This document shows, in pieces, positions 6,887 to 10,562 of a stretch of 10,562 bases of DNA. The position numbers and the translations under genes were made by a program. The notes under the pieces are model-generated. The model was not told where the DNA came from and ran no database searches. It saw nothing but the letters and a program-made list of their open reading frames with translations. Origin of the DNA: Campylobacterota bacterium (GTDB taxonomy: Bacteria; Campylobacterota; Campylobacteria; Campylobacterales; Sulfurovaceae); NCBI GenBank assembly GCA_030595845.1, contig JAUVCL010000063.1, positions 1 to 10,562 of the forward strand, given 5' to 3'. The first letter of the stretch is position 1. The number at the start of each line of letters is the position of its first letter.

Positions 6887-8146
6887 ATGCACGAACAAAC
6901 ATTAGCGATACATGCAGGATATGAAAAAGACAGTATGGGGACAATGGCAGTTCCTCTTTATATGACTACGGCATATGAGTTTAGAGACACGGAACATGCA
7001 GCGAATCTATTTGCACTTAAAGAGCTTGGGAATATCTATACGAGACTTATGAACCCTACAACGGATGTTTTTGAAAAACGTTTTGCTGCTATTGAAGGTG
7101 GAGTTGCTGCTGTAGGAACTGCTTCGGGTATGGCTGCTACTTTTTATGCCATCGCTAACGTGGCGGAGGCTGGTGATAACATCATTGTGGCAAAACAAGT
7201 GTATGGTGGAACAACGACGCTTACGGGACATACTATCAAACGTTTTGGGATTGAAACACGTTATTTTGACGTGAGAAATCCTTCTGAAATAGAAGCACTT
7301 GTAGATGATAAAACAAAAATTATTCTTTTTGAGAGCATTACCAACCCAAGTATTGATGTGGCAGATTTTGATGCGATCGTTACCATTGCCAATAAACATA
7401 ATATCTTGACGTGTGTAGATAATACAGTGGGAACACCTATTTTGTGTAAACCTTTTGAACATGGTATAGACCTTACTGTGCATTCTGCAAGTAAATATAC
7501 AACGGGACAGGGACTTGCTATTGGAGGTGTGATCGTAGAGCGTCATAACCTGGTAGAGAAGATCAAAGGTAATGCACGTTATGCACACTTTAATGAGCCT
7601 GATGAGAGTTACCATGGGCTTGTATACTCTGATGTACCACTACCACTATTTACCCTTAGGGTAAGACTTGCTTTATTACGTGACCTAGGTGCAGCACCTT
7701 CTCCATTTAACTCTTGGTTATATATTCAGGGACTTGAGACATTGCCACTACGTATCAAACAGCATTCATCTTCTGCCTTGGCTATAGCAGAGTTTTTAGA
7801 AGCACATCCAAAAGTAGGAAAAGTAAACTATCCTGGACTCAAATCTGATGCAAACTATGAACTGGGACAAAAGTACTTTAAGGGTGGACACTCTGGATTG
7901 CTTTCTTTTGAAGTAGCTGACAAAGAGACAGCACAGAAGATAGCAGACAGTACGGATATCTTTTCTTTGGTTGTAAATATTGGAGATAGTAAGTCTATCA
8001 TTACGCACCCCGCAAGTACAACACACCAACAGCTCTCGCCTCAAGAGTTGATAGAAGCAGGTGTACCTGGTGGGCTAGTGAGATTGAGTGTTGGTATAGA
8101 AGATACACAAGATTTGATTGATGATTTGGCAAAGGCTTTAGGGTAA
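6887..8146 (+). CDS. metY: O-acetylhomoserine sulfhydrylase (aminocarboxypropyltransferase)
   Basis: This PLP enzyme of the Cys/Met-metabolism family joins O-acetylhomoserine and sulfide to give homocysteine, the direct-sulfhydrylation route to methionine. The 419 residues match MetY rather than the shorter MetB/MetC/MetZ type. Visible are NIYTRLMNPTTD (49-60, phosphate-contacting Tyr-Thr-Arg), the SGMAA turn (80-84), Tyr106 (ring stacking), Asp178 in CVDNT (pyridine nitrogen), and the Schiff-base Lys203 in SASKYTTGQG. The C-terminal domain has the family segments VNIGDSKSIITHPASTTHQQL and VPGGLVRLSVGIED. AAGGA at 6876-6880, 6 bases before the ATG, is a good ribosome site. metX, the enzyme that makes its substrate, lies about 200 bases downstream, split off by a repeat element. 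A broader sulfhydrylase role (cysteine synthesis) cannot be excluded. Confidence 0.93.
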   Translation: MHEQTLAIHAGYEKDSMGTMAVPLYMTTAYEFRDTEHAANLFALKELGNIYTRLMNPTTDVFEKRFAAIEGGVAAVGTASGMAATFYAIANVAEAGDNIIVAKQVYGGTTTLTGHTIKRFGIETRYFDVRNPSEIEALVDDKTKIILFESITNPSIDVADFDAIVTIANKHNILTCVDNTVGTPILCKPFEHGIDLTVHSASKYTTGQGLAIGGVIVERHNLVEKIKGNARYAHFNEPDESYHGLVYSDVPLPLFTLRVRLALLRDLGAAPSPFNSWLYIQGLETLPLRIKQHSSSALAIAEFLEAHPKVGKVNYPGLKSDANYELGQKYFKGGHSGLLSFEVADKETAQKIADSTDIFSLVVNIGDSKSIITHPASTTHQQLSPQELIEAGVPGGLVRLSVGIEDTQDLIDDLAKALG

Positions 8147-8147
8147 A

Positions 8148-8294
8148 TTGTAGGGTGCGTTTGCCAACGCACCAATAAGAAAATTTTCATACAATAACAT
8201 ATCTGCCGAAAGGCTTCATGCAATAATATATGAGCATATAGGGTTTTTAGATGTGCCCATATACAAATGGTGCGTTGGCAAACGCACCCTACAA
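8148..8294. repeat. 147-bp REPIN: two inverted REP sequences with perfect 27-bp arms
   Basis: Bases 8148-8174 and 8268-8294 are exact inverted copies (27 of 27). Each arm is a REP-like unit: a GTAG head (8150-8153; CTAC at 8289-8292 for the other arm) directly followed by a hairpin with stem GGTGCGTT / AACGCACC (8154-8161 with 8166-8173; 8269-8276 with 8281-8288) and a 4-base loop. A GTAG head next to a palindrome is characteristic of REPs mobilised by RAYT (IS200-like TnpA_REP) transposases, and two inverted REPs make a REPIN. The 93-bp interior is AT-rich, with only a small GCC-GAAA-GGC hairpin (8205-8214). The element starts 1 base after the metY stop and ends about 50 bases before metX, so it may also act as a terminator or mRNA stabiliser. 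No RAYT gene is in the window. Confidence 0.85.
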
Positions 8295-8301
8295 GTTTAA
8301 A

Positions 8302-8312
8302 TATGATAAAAT
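8302..8312 (+). promoter_or_regulatory. Possible -10 region for metX
   Basis: In the 50 AT-rich bases between the repeat element and metX, TATGAT (8302-8307) overlapping TAAAAT (8307-8312) could be a -10 box. The nearest -35-like sequence, TTGGCA (8275-8280), lies inside the REPIN arm, 21 bases away, which is too far for a normal spacer. A promoter is expected if the REPIN stops transcription from metY, but this assignment is weak. Confidence 0.25.
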
Positions 8313-8344
8313 ATTACAATTAAATTTAAGCCTAAAAGTACTTT

Positions 8345-9439
8345 ATGAAAATCGAAACTAAAACAGCACAGTTTAGCTCTCCTCTTTACCTTGAGAGTGG
8401 ACGTATCTTAGAACCGTATGAGATCACTTATGAGACATACGGTGAGCTGAATGAAGATAAATCCAATGTTATTTTAGTCTGTCATGCACTCTCTGGTTCA
8501 CATCATGCTGCTGGTGTCTACGAAGGTGAAAGAAAAGCAGGTTGGTGGGATGGACTTATCGGTGACGGTAAAGCCATAGATACTAGAAAATTCTGTGTTA
8601 TCTGTACTAATGTTTTGGGTTCTTGTTTTGGAAGTACGGGACCCATGAGTAATAATTATCCGAGTGAAACACCTTTTAGACTTAAATTTCCTGTTGTCAC
8701 GGTAAAAGACATGGTACGTGCTCAAATGCATCTGCTTTCTGATCTTGGTATTTATCACCTTCGCGCTGTCGTAGGTGGTTCTATGGGTGGTATGCAGGCT
8801 TTGCAATTTGCAGTAGATTACCCGAATTTTGCAGATGATATTATCTCTTTAGCAGCGACGTATGCAACGAGACCATGGACCATGTCATTTAACAAGGTAG
8901 CCATAGAAGCAATACGCAGAGATCCCAGATTTAAACATGGGAACTATGAAGTAGATGCTTTTAAAGAAGAAGGGTTGGATGGTTTGGCCATAGGACGTAT
9001 AGCCGGACATATTTCTTACCTCGCACCAGACTCAATGGATGATAAATTTGGTCGCAACTATGTGAGTAATGATGGACTTTTTGAACTTTTTGGACGCTAT
9101 GAAGTAGAACGTTATATGGAGTATAATACCAATAATTTCTCACGTATTTTTGATCCGCTTTCTTATCTATATATTGTAAAAGCGATCAATACATTTAATT
9201 TAAGTCGTGGGTATGACTCTTTACATGATGCAATATCACGGATTAAAGCCAAGGTACATATGATAAGTTTTTCATCTGACTTTTTGTTCTTCCCTTCTGA
9301 GATGGAACACATCGCTAAAATGATGAAACGCAATGGACAGACTCATACCTATCTTGAGGTAGAAAGTAACTATGGACATGATGCTTTTTTGGTGGAGTTA
9401 GATAAATTTGAAGAAAATATAAAGGATGTACTTAAATGA
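8345..9439 (+). CDS. metX: Homoserine O-acetyltransferase
   Basis: This alpha/beta-hydrolase-fold enzyme transfers an acyl group, usually acetyl from acetyl-CoA, to homoserine, making the substrate of MetY. The 364-residue length is typical. The oxyanion-hole segment HALSGSHH is at 47-54, followed by WWDGLIG and the conserved NVLGSCFGSTGP (89-100). The nucleophile is Ser146 in VVGGSMGGMQAL. Asp312 (in FSSDFLFF) and His345 (in NYGHDAFL) complete the triad. Some MetX-type proteins use succinyl-CoA, and sequence reading alone does not settle the donor; the metY neighbour favours acetyl. No good Shine-Dalgarno sequence precedes the ATG. The TGA overlaps the xseB start (ATGA), so metX appears to lead the operon metX-xseB-nitrilase-like-ThiF-like. 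Confidence 0.93.
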   Translation: MKIETKTAQFSSPLYLESGRILEPYEITYETYGELNEDKSNVILVCHALSGSHHAAGVYEGERKAGWWDGLIGDGKAIDTRKFCVICTNVLGSCFGSTGPMSNNYPSETPFRLKFPVVTVKDMVRAQMHLLSDLGIYHLRAVVGGSMGGMQALQFAVDYPNFADDIISLAATYATRPWTMSFNKVAIEAIRRDPRFKHGNYEVDAFKEEGLDGLAIGRIAGHISYLAPDSMDDKFGRNYVSNDGLFELFGRYEVERYMEYNTNNFSRIFDPLSYLYIVKAINTFNLSRGYDSLHDAISRIKAKVHMISFSSDFLFFPSEMEHIAKMMKRNGQTHTYLEVESNYGHDAFLVELDKFEENIKDVLK

Positions 9440-9645
9440 AAGAACAAAGCTTTGAAGAGAAACTGGAACATTCGAAAGAACTTTTAGAGAAACTAATGAA
9501 TCCCGAGATCACACTTGAGGAGTCTGTAAAGCTTTATGAAGAGGGTTTAAAAAATATTAAAGAGGCTCAAACACTCATAGAAGAAGCCAAAACAAAAATT
9601 ACAGTGATAGAGCAAGCCAACCAAAACCTAAGTGATACCCTATAA
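9436..9645 (+). CDS. xseB: Exodeoxyribonuclease VII small subunit
   Basis: XseB is the small, almost wholly helical subunit of exonuclease VII, a single-strand-specific DNA exonuclease whose catalytic subunit is XseA. The 69 residues match the usual size. The conserved run FEEKLEHSKELLEKLMNPEI (6-25) is followed by TLEESVKLYEEGLKNI (26-41) and a charged helix to about residue 60. This is the family's helical hairpin with the LEES-x-LYEEG signature. The ATG overlaps the metX stop by 4 bases, and its TAA overlaps the next ATG (TAATG), indicating translational coupling on both sides. No xseA is in the window. Confidence 0.9.
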   Translation: MKEQSFEEKLEHSKELLEKLMNPEITLEESVKLYEEGLKNIKEAQTLIEEAKTKITVIEQANQNLSDTL

Positions 9646-10448
9646 TGTCACAACTGGTTGTAGCAGCACTTCAATTACCAACACTGGGTATGAATGCTAC
9701 AAGACTTGAATATTATCTCAAGCAGGCAAAGCAGAGAAATGCAGATGTGATGCTTCTTGGTGAATATGTTTTAAATCATTTTTTTAAAGAGTTTGCCACT
9801 ATGGCTCCCAATATGGTGAAAGAACAAAGCCGTAAACATATAGAACTGCTCAAAAATCTTGCACAAAAATATGACATAGTGTTTATTGCTCCTATTATCA
9901 TCACGAAAAAAGACGGCTATCATAAGACCATTGTAAAGATGACTGCTAAAAATGCAAGATATTATGAACAGCAAATTTTACTTCCCTATGCACACTGGAA
10001 TGAGAAGAAGTTTTTTGCCAATAAAGTAGCCCCGCTTAAAGATCCTATGACATTTACCCTTAAAGGTTTTAAAGTGATGGTTATGGCCGGTTTTGAATTG
10101 CATTTTGATCCTTTGTGGCAAAGTGTAACGGATAAAAAAATAGATTTGGTGTTATTGCCTACTGCTTCAACCTTTGGTTCTCATAACCGTTGGAGAGAGA
10201 TCATTAAAACAAAAGCTTTTTTACATGGCTGTTATATACTTCGAGCAAACCGTTTGGGTGAGTACAGTGATGATGAGGTCAAATGGAAGTTTTACGGTGA
10301 TACGATGCTGGTCTCTCCAGAAGGCGAAGTAGAGATGATGCTTGAAGATAAAGAATCCATGCTGGTTGAGATGATAGATAAAAAAGAAGTACTGGAACAT
10401 CGTAAGGCATGGGGTTTTGAAAAAGAATTAAAGTCAAGAATAGAATAA
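9645..10448 (+). CDS. Nitrilase-fold (carbon-nitrogen hydrolase) protein lacking the catalytic Lys and Cys
   Basis: This 267-residue protein has the overall pattern of the carbon-nitrogen hydrolase superfamily. It starts VVAALQLPTLG, has LLGEYVL with the first catalytic Glu at 40, an LLPYAHWNEKKFF segment (112-124), the central strand VMVMAGFELHFDP (144-156), LVLLPTAS (168-175), and HGCYILRANRLGEY (194-207) as in the family's alternative-strand region. By my alignment the catalytic Lys is Gln110 (QILLP in place of KxxLP), and the nucleophilic Cys is Gly149 (MAGFE in place of MxCYD). The one Cys, 196, is in a non-catalytic place. So the fold is kept but the Glu-Lys-Cys triad is not, and normal amidase or nitrilase activity is unlikely. 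The frame is uninterrupted and starts on the xseB stop (TAATG), so it looks maintained rather than decaying. Substrate or partner unknown. Confidence 0.75.
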   Translation: MSQLVVAALQLPTLGMNATRLEYYLKQAKQRNADVMLLGEYVLNHFFKEFATMAPNMVKEQSRKHIELLKNLAQKYDIVFIAPIIITKKDGYHKTIVKMTAKNARYYEQQILLPYAHWNEKKFFANKVAPLKDPMTFTLKGFKVMVMAGFELHFDPLWQSVTDKKIDLVLLPTASTFGSHNRWREIIKTKAFLHGCYILRANRLGEYSDDEVKWKFYGDTMLVSPEGEVEMMLEDKESMLVEMIDKKEVLEHRKAWGFEKELKSRIE

Positions 10449-10464
10449 ATAATAAGGATTTAAT

Positions 10465-10562
10465 ATGACACCTGAACAATATTTTAACAGACAAATACAG
10501 TTATGGGGAGAGGCAACACAAAAGTCTCTTCAAAATAAAAAGATAGCGATCATTGGTTCAGG
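10465..10562 (+). CDS. ThiF/MoeB/HesA-type E1-like adenylyltransferase, 5' part only
   Basis: The first 32 codons before the right edge contain YFNRQIQLWGEATQKSL and then KKIAIIGSG. This is the start of the ThiF/MoeB/HesA family: an R-Q-x-x-L-W-G approach segment followed by the first strand and glycine-rich nucleotide loop of the Rossmann-like fold. Members adenylate the C-terminus of a small sulfur-carrier protein (ThiS, MoaD) or a tRNA substrate (TcdA-like). Which subfamily applies cannot be told from this fragment. The ribosome site AAGGA (10454-10458) is 6 bases from the ATG, and the gene starts 16 bases after the preceding stop, so it probably belongs to the same operon. Confidence 0.75.
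   Translation, partial: MTPEQYFNRQIQLWGEATQKSLQNKKIAIIGS

Noticed and set aside
7007..7615. Long open frame (about 200 codons) on the minus strand inside metY
   Set aside because: It lies wholly inside a well-supported gene, its composition is Ser/Arg/Cys/His-rich as in reverse-frame readings, and it has no recognisable motif or ribosome site.
1..10562. CRISPR array, tRNA, rRNA, prophage or complete insertion sequence
   Set aside because: I saw no regularly spaced repeats, cloverleaf, rRNA signature, integrase or transposase frame anywhere in the window.

Overview
The window is an AT-rich, gene-dense bacterial chromosome segment. Its proteins read like those of Campylobacterota (Epsilonproteobacteria), most like the sulfur-oxidising Sulfurovum/Sulfurimonas group. 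That placement is my impression from protein style and gene content; no search was run. Most of the window is core metabolism and translation. The accessory material sits in two intergenic gaps around the guaB to metX segment.

Layout: The left edge holds the start of a leftward cinA C-terminal-domain (PncC-type) gene. It is divergent from a rightward, tightly packed set: ileS, an unlisted 41-residue single-membrane-segment peptide, gatA and guaB. The stop and start codons of the first three overlap, and guaB follows gatA by 8 bases. After guaB comes a hairpin-rich gap containing a 179-bp inverted-repeat element (5995-6173). Next is a higB-higA toxin-antitoxin pair whose promoter abuts the toxin ATG. 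Then come metY (O-acetylhomoserine sulfhydrylase), a second inverted-repeat element of REPIN type (8148-8294, perfect 27-bp arms), and a packed set metX, xseB, a degenerate carbon-nitrogen hydrolase, and the start of a ThiF/MoeB/HesA-like gene cut by the right edge.

How the genes work together: IleS and GatA supply charged tRNAs. GatA is part of GatCAB, which makes Gln-tRNA(Gln) in organisms that transamidate misacylated tRNA. GuaB makes XMP for guanine nucleotides. MetX and MetY form the two-step direct-sulfhydrylation route to homocysteine (homoserine to O-acetylhomoserine, then sulfide addition), which suits a sulfur-metabolising organism. XseB is the small subunit of exonuclease VII. HigBA is an mRNA-interferase module.

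The most interesting signals are: (1) two unrelated REPIN-like elements about 2 kb apart, one showing compensatory base changes between its two hairpins; (2) a toxin gene with no ribosome binding site and a promoter that predicts a leaderless or nearly leaderless mRNA; (3) a nitrilase-fold protein that has lost the catalytic Lys and Cys; (4) the translationally coupled 41-residue membrane peptide. I saw no CRISPR array, tRNA, rRNA or complete insertion sequence. No gap without a gene exceeds 300 bases.
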